A DNA stretch of 64,000 nt from Cryobacterium sp. PH29-G1. Its GTDB lineage: Bacteria > Actinomycetota > Actinomycetes > Actinomycetales > Microbacteriaceae. Location of the stretch: positions 186,001 to 250,000 of the forward strand of contig NZ_JASISY010000002.1 of NCBI RefSeq assembly GCF_030063365.1. Direction: 5' to 3'. Below, piece by piece: positions 51,686 to 59,607 of this stretch (positions are counted from its first letter, which is position 1; every line of letters begins with the position of its first letter). The notes below the pieces were generated by a model, which was not told the DNA's origin, made no database searches, and saw nothing but the letters and a program-made list of their open reading frames with translations. Made by a program: the position numbers and the translations under genes.

Positions 51686-52277
51686 TGAGCAAGTACGAAT
51701 ACATCGACTCCCAAAAATCTGAGCCCACCAACAAGAATTCGGTGGTGAAAATGTGCCTCTGGCTGGCCGTGTCAACGTCCGGTTTCTATCACTGGGTGAC
51801 ATCACGTACATCCACACCTGGCAAGGGTTCATTTATCTGGCCACGGTCATCGATTGCTACTCAAAGAAGGTCGTCGGCTGGTCCATCGCCGATCACATGC
51901 GCACCGAGCTCGCCGCCGATGCCCTCCGCAACGCCGCCGCGACGACCCTGATCGAGCCTGACACGATCTGGCACTCCGACCGCGGCAGCGTGTATGCCTC
52001 GGCCGAGTTTCGGGCACTGGTGGCCGGGCTGGGGATGCGGTCCTCGATGGGCCGTACGGGCGTGTGTTGGGACAACAGCATGGCCGAAAGTTTCTTCTCG
52101 ATGCTCAAAAACGAGCGCGTATACCGCACTGCTTACGCGACGAAGTCACAAGCTCGAAGCGACGTCATTCGGTATATCGAAGGGTTCTACAACAGCCGCC
52201 GCCGGCACTCCGCGCTCGGTTACAGAAGGCCCAATGAAGTCCACTATGGTTATCAACAGCCAGCATTGGCAGCGTAG
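51685..52277 (+). pseudogene. IS3-family transposase OrfB (copy A), internally deleted and frameshifted
   Basis: Starts MSKYEYIDSQKSEPTNKNSV from a GTG overlapping the orfA stop and runs to STSGFYHW, then jumps in another frame into GDITYIHTWQGFIYLATVID. About 300 bases present in copy B (the segment with GTYGYRRIHADL and the rest of the HTH_21 region) are missing at the junction near 51796. The DDE residues D (VIDCYS), D (WHSDRGS) and E (NSMAESFF) remain in the second frame, but no single protein can be made. Confidence 0.85.
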
Positions 52278-52325
52278 AAGAATCCACTAATTCCGCTGTC
52301 CGAAATGCCCGCGGCAGCTCACTGA

Positions 52326-52484
52326 CCCCTTAATGTCTACCTGCAGGACGACCTACTGCACAAGTCGCTTGAAGTTGTCTACGCGTCGGACGAGGAAGTA
52401 ATACTCGTTCAGAGCAATCCGGCATGGGGCAAGCTCCACTATGTGCGCGAAGCTCGAAAAGACATCGAGCTCGAGCAAGCCTAA
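52326..52484 (+). pseudogene. C-terminal fragment of an unidentified small protein
   Basis: Just right of IS copy A the plus strand reads VYLQDDLLHKSLEVVYASDE, EVILVQSNPAWGKLHYVREA, RKDIELEQA and TAA. The frame has normal amino-acid composition but no start; the left part was presumably removed by the IS. It resembles the short acidic immunity-type proteins found behind polymorphic toxins, but that is only a guess. Confidence 0.35.
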
Positions 52485-52616
52485 TCGGGGGAATGCGCAT
52501 AAGGGGCCACACACCAGTGTAAAAAAGGTCCCTCGAACGGGGGCTGTTTTCGTGATTGATGTTGCGCCACAGTTGGGCCACCGAGCTGTCCCGTGCTCGC
52601 CATCGATCGGCGTGTC

Positions 52617-55600
52617 ATGCAACGACGCAACATGCTCTTTGTCTTGTTCACAGCTGTTGCGGTCGCGCTGACTGCCACGAGCATCCCGGCCATCGCGTTG
52701 ACCGTCCCGGCAGCTCCAGTGGCCGCGGTGAGTGATCCGAATATTGTTGAACCACCACCGACTCAGTTGGATAAGGCGTGTGCACCAGCAGCGGGTGCCG
52801 CAGCGGGTGATGTCGCTGCCTCGAACCCGCCCAGCTCGGGTTGGGCACTGCCGTCAGCAAATCGGAGTGTCAGCTCCGGTAGCGCCACGTCGCGGGCATC
52901 TTCGGGGACCGTGGTGGGGGCTCCGGGCATTGGAGCATTGCCCTACTTTGGCTTCGACACGATCAACCTGTCAGCGGATACCGCCGCGCAGGTCAACCTC
53001 GGCAACGGCAATCTATTGGTCACGTCGAATGACGGGGTGTTGAACGGACCGGCTCTGGCTGTTCGTAACGACCGTTTCTACAACGGTCTCTCTCCGTCGG
53101 CGGGGTCGTTTGGGGGTGGCTGGTCTTCACCGCTTTCCGCCGCTGATGTCGGCTTGAAGGTCACATCGTCGACGGCGACGTTCTCGGGCCCGACTGGGTT
53201 CACTGCCGTATTCACCCGCAGTGGCACCAGCTGGGTCGCCCCGGCTGGGTTTCGCGCCACCCTGGTCGATGGGCAGTACACGCGTACGTTGACGTATAAC
53301 CAGACCGGTGAACAGTATGTGTTCAACCTCAACGGGTGGATTACGAAAAATTTGAACCGGAACGGTAAAGGGACCACATTCACCTATGACGTGTCCAGCC
53401 AGCAGGTCACGACGGTGACCGAAGCATCGGGCCGGTCCTATTCGATCATGTGGCAGAGCATCGGTGGTGTCGACGTCATCAGTTCGATCACTGACTCTGC
53501 CGGTCGGGTCACCACGTATACGGCCAATGCCAGTGGCCAGTTGACCCGGGTGGATGCGCCGGCGGGGTTCTTTGAGCAGTACACCTACGACAGTGTCGGC
53601 CGCCTCGCCACCATCGTCACGATCGGGACCGGCAGTGCGAGCACGAACACGCTCGTGCAATTCGGGTACGACAGCTCCAGCCGCGTGAGTTCGGTCAAGC
53701 GCGGCCTGAATTCAACGCCGACAGTGTTCCTCTCCACCAGCAGCTACACCTACACGAGTGGTCAGACGACCGTCACTGACGGGCGCGGTAAGACCGCTAC
53801 CTTCACCATTGATACCGCGGGCAGGGTCACAACAGCCACCGATGCTCTCGGCCGGAGCCGGTCGAAGACGTGGACGGCCAACAGTGACGTGGCGACATCA
53901 ACGGATGCGCTCGGCACGGGGCCGGGCAACACGACGACGTTTGCGTATGACGCGTTGAACAATGCCGTCGGGGTGGCCTTGCCCACCGGCGCGGCGGCCA
54001 GTGCCGCCTATGCGACCGGGGTCGGCTGCACAGGAACGGGCGGCACCACGTTCCAACCGAAGTGTTCCACCGACTCCGCCGGAGCCGGGAAAGCTTTCAC
54101 CTACGATGCCAAGGGCAACCCGACCAAAGTCACCGACACCACCACCGGTGGCACCGGATCCGTCCCTCAGCAGTTCACCTATGAAAATAGCGGCAGTGTC
54201 TGTGGCGGTTTCGATGGCCAGGTATGTACGACGAAGGACGGCAATAACAACACGATCAGTTATGCCTACGACGCGGATGGAAACTTGACCTCGGTCACTC
54301 CGCCGTCACCGCAGGGCGGGACGACGTATACGTATGATTCCCTCGGCCGAGTCCTGACCGTCACCGACGGCAACAATGCCACTTCCACCTATGCGTATAA
54401 CGTCCGTGATGAAATCGTCTCGAGCACCTTCCAGGGCGGGCAGACGTTCATCACGCAGTATTTTGGGAATGGCCTCAAATCCAAGGACACTGACAGCACC
54501 GGGCCGACGGCGTATTTCTACTTCGACGCTCTCGGACGCACGCGCAAGCAGGTGGAGGTGGTCACGGCGACTCGCACAATGGACTTCACCTACGATGCCG
54601 CAAGCAACATCACCAGCTTCGACGACAGCTCCAACTACCTCACCTCCTACGTCTATGACGACGCCAACCAGCTCGTGCAAATCTTGGAAACTGGCGGCGT
54701 GTGCCCCACCGGAACCGGATCTCCGGCCAGCTCCGGGTGCATCAAGATCAGCTACAACGCCAACGGCGCGGAGACCCTGCGCACCCTTCCCGGCAACGCC
54801 ACCGTCACGACCGTGAACGATGCTTCCAGTCGCCCGACCCGCATCACAGCGAAAGACACCGCCGGCGTCGTGAAAGTCGACATCGGCTTCTCCTATACGG
54901 CAGTGGGTGGCACGGGCGCCACCGCGGACCGCGTCACCATCCAGACCCGCACCAGCTACTTGGAGACCGGGATCACTGCCGGGGCTGTTACCAGTTACAC
55001 CTACGACTCGCTCAACCGCCTCAAAACCGCGATCGAGAAAAACGGAGCGACCGCCAGTGCGTCCTGGGCCTACACCTATGACGCCGCCGGCAACCGCACC
55101 GCGCAAACCCGCACCGGCAGTACCGGATCGGCGGCGGGAACGGTGACGTATACGTATAACGCGGCCAACCGCCTCGCCAGCACCAATACCGACACCACCA
55201 CATGGACGTATGACGGTGCCGGGAACCAAACCCGGAACGGGCAAACCGCGCAGACTGCCGCCTACAACTCGCGCGGCGCCGTCACCGCCATCGGTGCCAC
55301 CAGCTACACCGCCTACGGGCAGGGGAACACACAGCAGCTCACCAGCAGCAACAGCTCGACGACGTTCCAAAACTCACCGCTCGGACTAATTGGTGAGAAC
55401 CTGGGTGGTCCCAGCCGGGCCTTCACCCGCACCCCGGATGGGCAAGCCCTCAGCACCCGGCTCAGTGGCGGGTCCCGATACTATTACGCCCAAGACAGCC
55501 TCGGCTCAGTGGTGGGCATGTTCGACAAAACCGGCGTGTATCTCGGCGGCTACTCCTACAGCCCCTACGGAGAAACCCGAGCCGTCAGCACCGGAAGCGC

Positions 55601-55979
55601 GCTGACCACCAACCACCTCCGCTACATCAGCGGCTACTACGACACCGGATCAGGACTTTACAAACTCGGTGCTCGCTACTACGACCCCAGCATCGGCCGA
55701 TTCACCCAATACGACCCATCCGGACAAGAAACCAACCCCTACGGTTACGCCGGCTGCAACCCCATCAACGCCAAAGACCCAAGCGGCCTAAGTCCTTGCA
55801 GTGACCTGAAGCTATTTCAAAATGCAGCGGCCGGATTCACATATGGAGCGGGCGTCGTCGCCGGCATAGCAGGTGTGACTGGCGCAGCCCCGGTCGCAGC
55901 CGTGGCAGTCGGTGTCGGAATTTCGACTGGAGCTGGCGCGCTTATCGCGGGATACATTTACGATGGGACGTGCTCATGA
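52617..55979 (+). CDS. RHS/YD-repeat secreted protein with hydrophobic C-terminal tail (candidate polymorphic toxin)
   Basis: About 1120 residues. A signal peptide follows the ATG at 52617 (NMLFVLFTAVAVALTATSIP, AIA); a GTG at 52593 is also open. A Ser/Pro-rich linker and N-terminal beta domain are followed by many YD repeats (YTYDSVGRLATI, YAYDADGNLTSV, YTYDSLNRLKTA, YTYNAANRLAST). The RHS core closes with YYYAQDSLGSVVGMF, GYYDTGSGLYKLGARYYDPS and GRFTQYDPSGQETNPYGYAG, then AKDPSG. The 63-residue tail after DPSG is Gly/Ala/Val-rich with two Cys and ends IAGYIYDGTCS. Such tails are the toxic part of RHS proteins. A tiny two-TM gene overlaps its stop. It is cargo between two inverted IS3 copies. 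Confidence 0.85.
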   Translation: MQRRNMLFVLFTAVAVALTATSIPAIALTVPAAPVAAVSDPNIVEPPPTQLDKACAPAAGAAAGDVAASNPPSSGWALPSANRSVSSGSATSRASSGTVVGAPGIGALPYFGFDTINLSADTAAQVNLGNGNLLVTSNDGVLNGPALAVRNDRFYNGLSPSAGSFGGGWSSPLSAADVGLKVTSSTATFSGPTGFTAVFTRSGTSWVAPAGFRATLVDGQYTRTLTYNQTGEQYVFNLNGWITKNLNRNGKGTTFTYDVSSQQVTTVTEASGRSYSIMWQSIGGVDVISSITDSAGRVTTYTANASGQLTRVDAPAGFFEQYTYDSVGRLATIVTIGTGSASTNTLVQFGYDSSSRVSSVKRGLNSTPTVFLSTSSYTYTSGQTTVTDGRGKTATFTIDTAGRVTTATDALGRSRSKTWTANSDVATSTDALGTGPGNTTTFAYDALNNAVGVALPTGAAASAAYATGVGCTGTGGTTFQPKCSTDSAGAGKAFTYDAKGNPTKVTDTTTGGTGSVPQQFTYENSGSVCGGFDGQVCTTKDGNNNTISYAYDADGNLTSVTPPSPQGGTTYTYDSLGRVLTVTDGNNATSTYAYNVRDEIVSSTFQGGQTFITQYFGNGLKSKDTDSTGPTAYFYFDALGRTRKQVEVVTATRTMDFTYDAASNITSFDDSSNYLTSYVYDDANQLVQILETGGVCPTGTGSPASSGCIKISYNANGAETLRTLPGNATVTTVNDASSRPTRITAKDTAGVVKVDIGFSYTAVGGTGATADRVTIQTRTSYLETGITAGAVTSYTYDSLNRLKTAIEKNGATASASWAYTYDAAGNRTAQTRTGSTGSAAGTVTYTYNAANRLASTNTDTTTWTYDGAGNQTRNGQTAQTAAYNSRGAVTAIGATSYTAYGQGNTQQLTSSNSSTTFQNSPLGLIGENLGGPSRAFTRTPDGQALSTRLSGGSRYYYAQDSLGSVVGMFDKTGVYLGGYSYSPYGETRAVSTGSALTTNHLRYISGYYDTGSGLYKLGARYYDPSIGRFTQYDPSGQETNPYGYAGCNPINAKDPSGLSPCSDLKLFQNAAAGFTYGAGVVAGIAGVTGAAPVAAVAVGVGISTGAGALIAGYIYDGTCS

Positions 55980-56152
55980 ATCTGGGACTTTCAAGTGTCG
56001 GATTTGTAGTGATGCTTGTGGGAGCCGTGATGTTTTTGATTGGACGTAGACATAGACGACGTGAGACAAATCTTAATGTTGTGAGCGGATTTGGAATTGT
56101 CCTGTTCTTATTAGGGGTAGCAACTCTCGGGTTAGGGTTTATCGGTCGATAG
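55976..56152 (+). CDS. Small two-TM protein, putative immunity protein to the RHS tail
   Basis: The ATG at 55976 overlaps the RHS stop (ATGA). The 58-residue protein has two membrane helices (about 5-23, VGFVVMLVGAVMFLIG, and 36-56, VVSGFGIVLFLLGVATLGLG) joined by a basic loop (RRHRRRET). Small membrane immunity proteins of this design protect against membrane-active toxins. Translation coupling to the toxin gene supports the role; nothing else identifies it. Confidence 0.6.
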   Translation: MNLGLSSVGFVVMLVGAVMFLIGRRHRRRETNLNVVSGFGIVLFLLGVATLGLGFIGR

Positions 56153-56211
56153 TGATTCGACAGGGACTGACCTGCCGCGGGCATTTCGGACAGCGGAATT
56201 AGTGGATTCTT

Positions 56212-57104
56212 CTACGCTGCCAATGCTGGCTGTTGATAACCATAATGGACTTCATTCGGCCGGCGATAACCCAGCGCGGAGTGCCGGCGTCGACTGTTGT
56301 AAAACCCTTCGATATAGCGAATGACGTCGCTGCGAGCTTGTGATTTCGTAGCGTATGCGGTGCGATAAACACGCTCGTTCTTGAGCATCGAGAAGAAGCT
56401 CTCTGCCATGCTGTTGTCCCAACACACGCCGGTGCAGCCCATCGAGGAGCGCATCCCCAGGCCGGTCACCAGAGTCCGGAACTCAGCCGAGGTATAGACG
56501 CTGCCGCGGTCGGAGTGCCAGATAGCGTCCGGCTCGATCAGGGTCGTCGCGGCGGCGTTGCGGAGGGCATCGGCGACCAGCTCGGGTGCATGTGATCGGC
56601 GATGGACCAGCCGACGACCTTCTTGGAGTAGCAATCGATGACGGTGGCCAGATAAATGAACCCTTGCCAGGTGTGGATGTACGTAATATCGCCGACGAAT
56701 TTCACTCCGGGGCGGTCAGCGGTGAAGTCGCGTTTGACGAGGTCGGGCATGTTCGCGGCCGCCTTCGCATCGGCTTCGGTCGTGATGCGGAAGGGCCGTG
56801 GTTGGCAGGCAACAAGGCCGATTTGGCGCATGAGTTGCCGCACCAGCTCGGGCGAGCACTCGGTCTGTTCCGCGGCGAGGTCGGCGTGAATACGACGATA
56901 GCCATAGGTGCCTTCGGACTCCTCGAAGAAGTGCTGAATCCGCGCGATCAGCGCCTCGCGGCGGGCCGACGTCGCGGACTGGGGCCGGATTGCCCAGTGA
57001 TAGAAACCTGACGTGGAGACGGCCAGCCAGAGGCACATTTTCACGACCGAATTCTGGTTGGTGGGCTCAGATTTTTGGGAGTCGATGTATTCATACTTGC
57101 TCAC
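56212..57104 (-). pseudogene. IS3-family transposase OrfB (copy B), one-base frameshift
   Basis: From GTG 57104 the frame gives MSKYEYIDSQKSEPTNQNSV through GTYGYRRIHADLAAEQTECS, KFVGDITYIHTWQGFIYLAT (first D) and VVGWSIADHM. It then shifts: near 56590 copy B reads HMHPSWSPMPS where copy A reads HMRTELAADAL, because one base is missing. The other frame continues LVADALRNAAATTLIEPDAI, WHSDRGS (second D), NSMAESFFSM (E) to the stop at 56212. A functional transposase would need translational recoding. Confidence 0.85.
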
Positions 57105-57394
57105 TACCGCTGCTCCCGCGCGAAGTAAGCGCTGGCTTTTTTCAAGAACGCGGTCTCCGCCCGCAACTCTTGAACTTCCCGCTCAAGCTCCTTCAAACGA
57201 GCCCGCTCCGACACCGTCAAATCCGCTTCAGTGCCGCCGTTCTCCTCGCGGTATTTGTTGAGCCAGTTCCGGAGCGACTCCGGGCCCACGCCGTACGCGG
57301 TGGCGACGTCCTTAATCGGCTTGGAGGTGTTGATCACCTCGCGGCACAGCTCGTCTTTGAACTCCTGGGTGAAACGCCTACGTGATGCGGTCAT
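57104..57394 (-). CDS. IS3-family transposase OrfA (copy B)
   Basis: The 96-residue protein (MTASRRRFTQEFKDELCREV, INTSKPIKDVATAYGVGPES, LRNWLNKYREENGGTEADLT) has the same HTH plus coiled-coil layout as copy A with a few substitutions. Its stop overlaps the GTG of orfB (TAGTG), the normal IS3 arrangement. Confidence 0.9.
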   Translation of the reverse strand: MTASRRRFTQEFKDELCREVINTSKPIKDVATAYGVGPESLRNWLNKYREENGGTEADLTVSERARLKELEREVQELRAETAFLKKASAYFAREQR

Positions 57395-57463
57395 GCTGAT
57401 CTCTACTTTCAGTGAACCCTCATTTTAAGAGGGCCCACTGTCCGAGATATCCGCAGCAGCTCA

Positions 57464-57550
57464 AACCTCACCGGCGACTACACCTGGAACAACCCCCGCC
57501 AACCCAAAGCCGGAAAACTCCGCCCCCTGCACAGGCCCGGAAACTCTTAG
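57464..57550 (+). pseudogene. tnpA: Tn3-family transposase C-terminal fragment
   Basis: Immediately right of IS copy B the plus strand reads NLTGDYTWNNPRQPKAGKLR then PLHRPGNS and TAG. This is the very C-terminus of Tn3-type transposases (H-I-N-L-T-G-D-Y-x-W ... K-x-R-P-L-R), and its stop lies inside the right terminal repeat, as normal for the family. The roughly 110 residues between this and the fragment at 51161-51328 are missing. Confidence 0.75.
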
Positions 57551-57583
57551 CGTGGTATTTATTCCGTTTCGTGAGCTGACCCC
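57546..57583 (-). repeat. Right terminal inverted repeat of the Tn3-family element
   Basis: Read on the minus strand it begins GGGGTCAGCTCACG and ends CCACGCTAAG, matching the left repeat at 37 of 38 positions. Confidence 0.85.
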
Positions 57584-57585
57584 TA

Positions 57586-58108
57586 TACACGCACTATTAC
57601 GCCAATACCTATCCCGGTGAGGTGTCAGCAATCATCGGAATCGACCCGATGACGGCTAAGACGTCGTCGCTCACAGTCGGCCAGGCGTCGACTATTGAAC
57701 GAACGTTGGACGGTCTTGGGCTGATGCGCCTGGTCAGTACGATCGCGCCGAGCATCATTCAGCCCCCCCGGCACGGCGTACACCGCGCACGAACGCAAGC
57801 AAACTGCCGCGCTGACGAATTGGAACTACGGCAACGAATCGATCTCCGATGAGTGGGCTCACATCGGTGCGAACTCGACGAAAGCCAACGCGAAGCCGCT
57901 CCCGGCCAACATTCCCGTGCTTGAGTTTCTGTCCAGCGACAGTGTCAGCATGGATGCAAGTTGGTTGCCCAACCACGAGGCCGAACTTGCCGATGTTGCC
58001 ACCCACCAGCTCGAAGTGCTCGACGGCGCCCACTACCTGCAGTGGACGCAGGCCCCCGCAATGGCCAAGACCATCACGGCGTTCATCGCCGCCCACGTCA
58101 CCGACTGA
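57586..58108 (+). pseudogene. Alpha/beta hydrolase, 5'-truncated and frameshifted
   Basis: From the transposon border the plus strand reads YTHYYANTYPGEVSAIIGID, PMTAKTSSLTVGQASTIERT and LMRLVSTIAPSIIQPP. A run of seven C (57763-57769) then shifts the frame; skipping one C restores GTAYTAHERKQTAALTNWNY, GNESISDEWAHIGANSTKAN, IPVLEFLSSDSVSMDASWLP and LEVLDGAHYLQWTQAPAMAK up to TGA at 58108. The late strand-His motif (LDGAHYLQW) is that of alpha/beta hydrolases. The first half with the nucleophile elbow has been lost to the Tn3 element. Confidence 0.75.
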
Positions 58109-58406
58109 GCGCCACGCACGGCACGGGATGGCACGAGGAACGACCAGGTGGACTGGCTGAATCATCGCCCGATCCGACGATCATCGGATCCTGCTAGAGA
58201 GGTGCTGAGACCGTTGATACAGGCTCGTCAGGTTTATCGGCTACTCGGTTCGCCGCTCTCGAGCTGGCCTGAGCCCAGAAACCGAACGCAGCAGTGGGCG
58301 ACGCGCACTGCGATTTCGTGAGTCGGATGAACACCATTGAGAATCGTCCCTAAGGTGGCTCACGGTCATCGGGCGGATGCCTTATTTTCCCGGCGGGTGG
58401 GTTGAT
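58109..58406. other. 298-base intergenic region with one hairpin
   Basis: No gene seen. GATCCGA (58171-58177) and TCGGATC (58184-58190) form a 7-base stem with a 6-base loop, 63 bases after the hydrolase remnant's stop, perhaps its old terminator. Confidence 0.4.
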
Positions 58407-59093
58407 TCAGTGGCAATCTTCGTGCTGGACGTCGCGTTCTCCCGTCAGAGCAGCCACGGGTACCGTGCAGGCGTCGCCGCGCCAGGCCTCGAGGCCTTCC
58501 CGAACGGCGAAGACCACAATCACGAGGGCGGCGACCGAGTCCGCCCACGCCCAACCGAAAAGGGTATTCAGCAGCAGCCCCACCAGCAGTGCTGCGGAGA
58601 GGTAAGAGCAGATCAAGGTCTGTTTCGAGTCAGCTATCGCCGAGGCAGAACCCAACTCCCGGCCGGCCCGACGTTCTGCGAAGCTCAGAAAGGGCATCAC
58701 CAGCAAACTGACCGCGGCCAGAACGAGGCCGACCGTACTGTGTTCGGCTTCCTGAACACCGAACAGGGACAGACCGGCATCGACGGTCACATACGCGGCG
58801 AGAGCGAAAAACGCCACCGCGATGACTCGCAGCGCCGTCTTTTCCCGCTTCTCCGGATCGGGAGCGGCGAACTGCCATGCCACCGCAGCAGCCGAGAGGA
58901 CCTCCACGATGGAGTCCAGGCCGAAGCCGATGAGCGCCGCTGACGACGCCACACTGCCGGCCGCGATCGCAATGATCGCTTCAATGACGTTGTAGGCGAT
59001 GGTCGCCGCGACGATCCACCGAATGCGGCGACGCAGAACCTGCGTGCGGTCAGGCTGCATCTCAGCAACTCGGTCGTCGGCGGAGAGGCTCAT
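58407..59093 (-). CDS. Cation diffusion facilitator-type metal transporter
   Basis: The 228-residue protein (from MSLSADD at 59093) has five to six membrane helices. RRIRWIVAATIAYNVIEAII and SAALIGFGLDSIVEVLSAAA carry the CDF-type Asp (GFGLDS) in helix II, and SASAIADSKQTLICSYLSAA and GWAWADSVAALVIVVFAVRE carry the second pair (ADS...ADS). CDF proteins export divalent cations in exchange for protons. The CmtR-type gene overlaps it (ATGA), so it likely exports Cd, Pb or Zn. The usual long cytoplasmic C-terminal domain is missing; the tail (RDVQHEDCH) offers His/Cys. Confidence 0.8.
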   Translation of the reverse strand: MSLSADDRVAEMQPDRTQVLRRRIRWIVAATIAYNVIEAIIAIAAGSVASSAALIGFGLDSIVEVLSAAAVAWQFAAPDPEKREKTALRVIAVAFFALAAYVTVDAGLSLFGVQEAEHSTVGLVLAAVSLLVMPFLSFAERRAGRELGSASAIADSKQTLICSYLSAALLVGLLLNTLFGWAWADSVAALVIVVFAVREGLEAWRGDACTVPVAALTGERDVQHEDCH

Positions 59094-59443
59094 ACGCCGG
59101 CCCCGCAACACAGCGGAACATCGCAGGTCTCATCGACGCAGCCGACACCGTCATCGACGGCGAGCACGACATCCATCAGAGCGACCAGCGCCTTCGTCAC
59201 GTGCGGATCCGCGATCTCATAGCGCGTCGAGCGTCCCTCCGGAACAGCTGCCACGATTCCGCAGCCTCGCAAGCACGACAGATGGTTGGACACGTTCGAC
59301 CGCGACAACTGCAGCTCGCGCGCCAGCGCACCCGGATATCCCGGGCGGTCGAGCAGGGAGAGCAGGATGCGCGACCTGGTGGGATCAGCCATCGCTCGAC
59401 CCAACCGGTTCATTACGTCCACCCGCGAAGTATTAGTCAGCAT
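59090..59443 (-). CDS. cmtR: CmtR-type ArsR-family Cd(II)/Pb(II) sensor
   Basis: The 117-residue winged-helix repressor matches mycobacterial CmtR across LGRAMADPTRSRILLSLLDR and SRSNVSNHLSCLRGCGIVAA. The sensing cysteines Cys57 and Cys61 (SCLRGCG) and Cys102 (GCVDE) are at CmtR positions, and three more Cys follow (TCDVPLCC). Metal binding releases DNA and induces the CDF transporter, which overlaps its 3' end. A start at 59443 is supported by matching length to CmtR. Confidence 0.9.
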   Translation of the reverse strand: MLTNTSRVDVMNRLGRAMADPTRSRILLSLLDRPGYPGALARELQLSRSNVSNHLSCLRGCGIVAAVPEGRSTRYEIADPHVTKALVALMDVVLAVDDGVGCVDETCDVPLCCGAGV

Positions 59444-59607
59444 CCACTGACATTACATCGATCGCTGACCAATAGCCACCGGTCGGTCAGGCAACATGTC
59501 GTAGTTCTGCAGCCTGATGAGTGTCGATCACATCCGAGGAGGTACCACGTATGCCGGTGGTATCTTAAGCCTGCAAGGGATGCCGATCCCAGATCTCAGG
59601 TACCACG

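Larger units (their letters stand above)
51326..52321 (+). mobile_element. IS3-family insertion sequence, copy A (internal deletion)
   Basis: 996 bases with terminal inverted repeats TGAGCTGCCGCGGATATCTC at the left and the near-inverse ending GCCCGCGGCAGCTCA at the right. It is the same IS as copy B (1296 bases) but lacks about 300 bases inside orfB. The left end interrupts the Tn3 transposase. Confidence 0.85.
56168..57463 (-). mobile_element. IS3-family insertion sequence, copy B (full length, frameshifted)
   Basis: 1296 bases, opposite in orientation to copy A, with ends TGACCTGCCGCGGGCATTTC (56168 side) and the inverse of TGAGCTGCTGCGGATATCTC (57463 side). The length is normal for an IS3-group element. 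orfB has a single-base deletion near 56590. Confidence 0.85.
50787..57583. mobile_element. Tn3-family transposon, defective, carrying an RHS toxin-like cargo
   Basis: The element is bounded by 38-base inverted terminal repeats starting GGGG and matching at 37 of 38 positions (50787-50824 and 57546-57583). Inside are fragments of a Tn3-type transposase at both ends (51161-51325 and 57464-57550), two IS3-family copies in opposite orientation (51326-52321 and 56168-57463), and between them the RHS gene with its putative immunity gene. No resolvase or res site was recognised. The flanking five bases (GAGTA left, TATAC right) do not match, and two different truncated genes abut the ends, so the insertion was followed by deletion or rearrangement. 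Confidence 0.8.

Noticed and set aside
58171-58190. GATCCGA/TCGGATC hairpin as a phage attachment site
   Set aside because: No integrase gene or second copy of the sequence nearby; it is more simply a leftover terminator of the truncated hydrolase gene.
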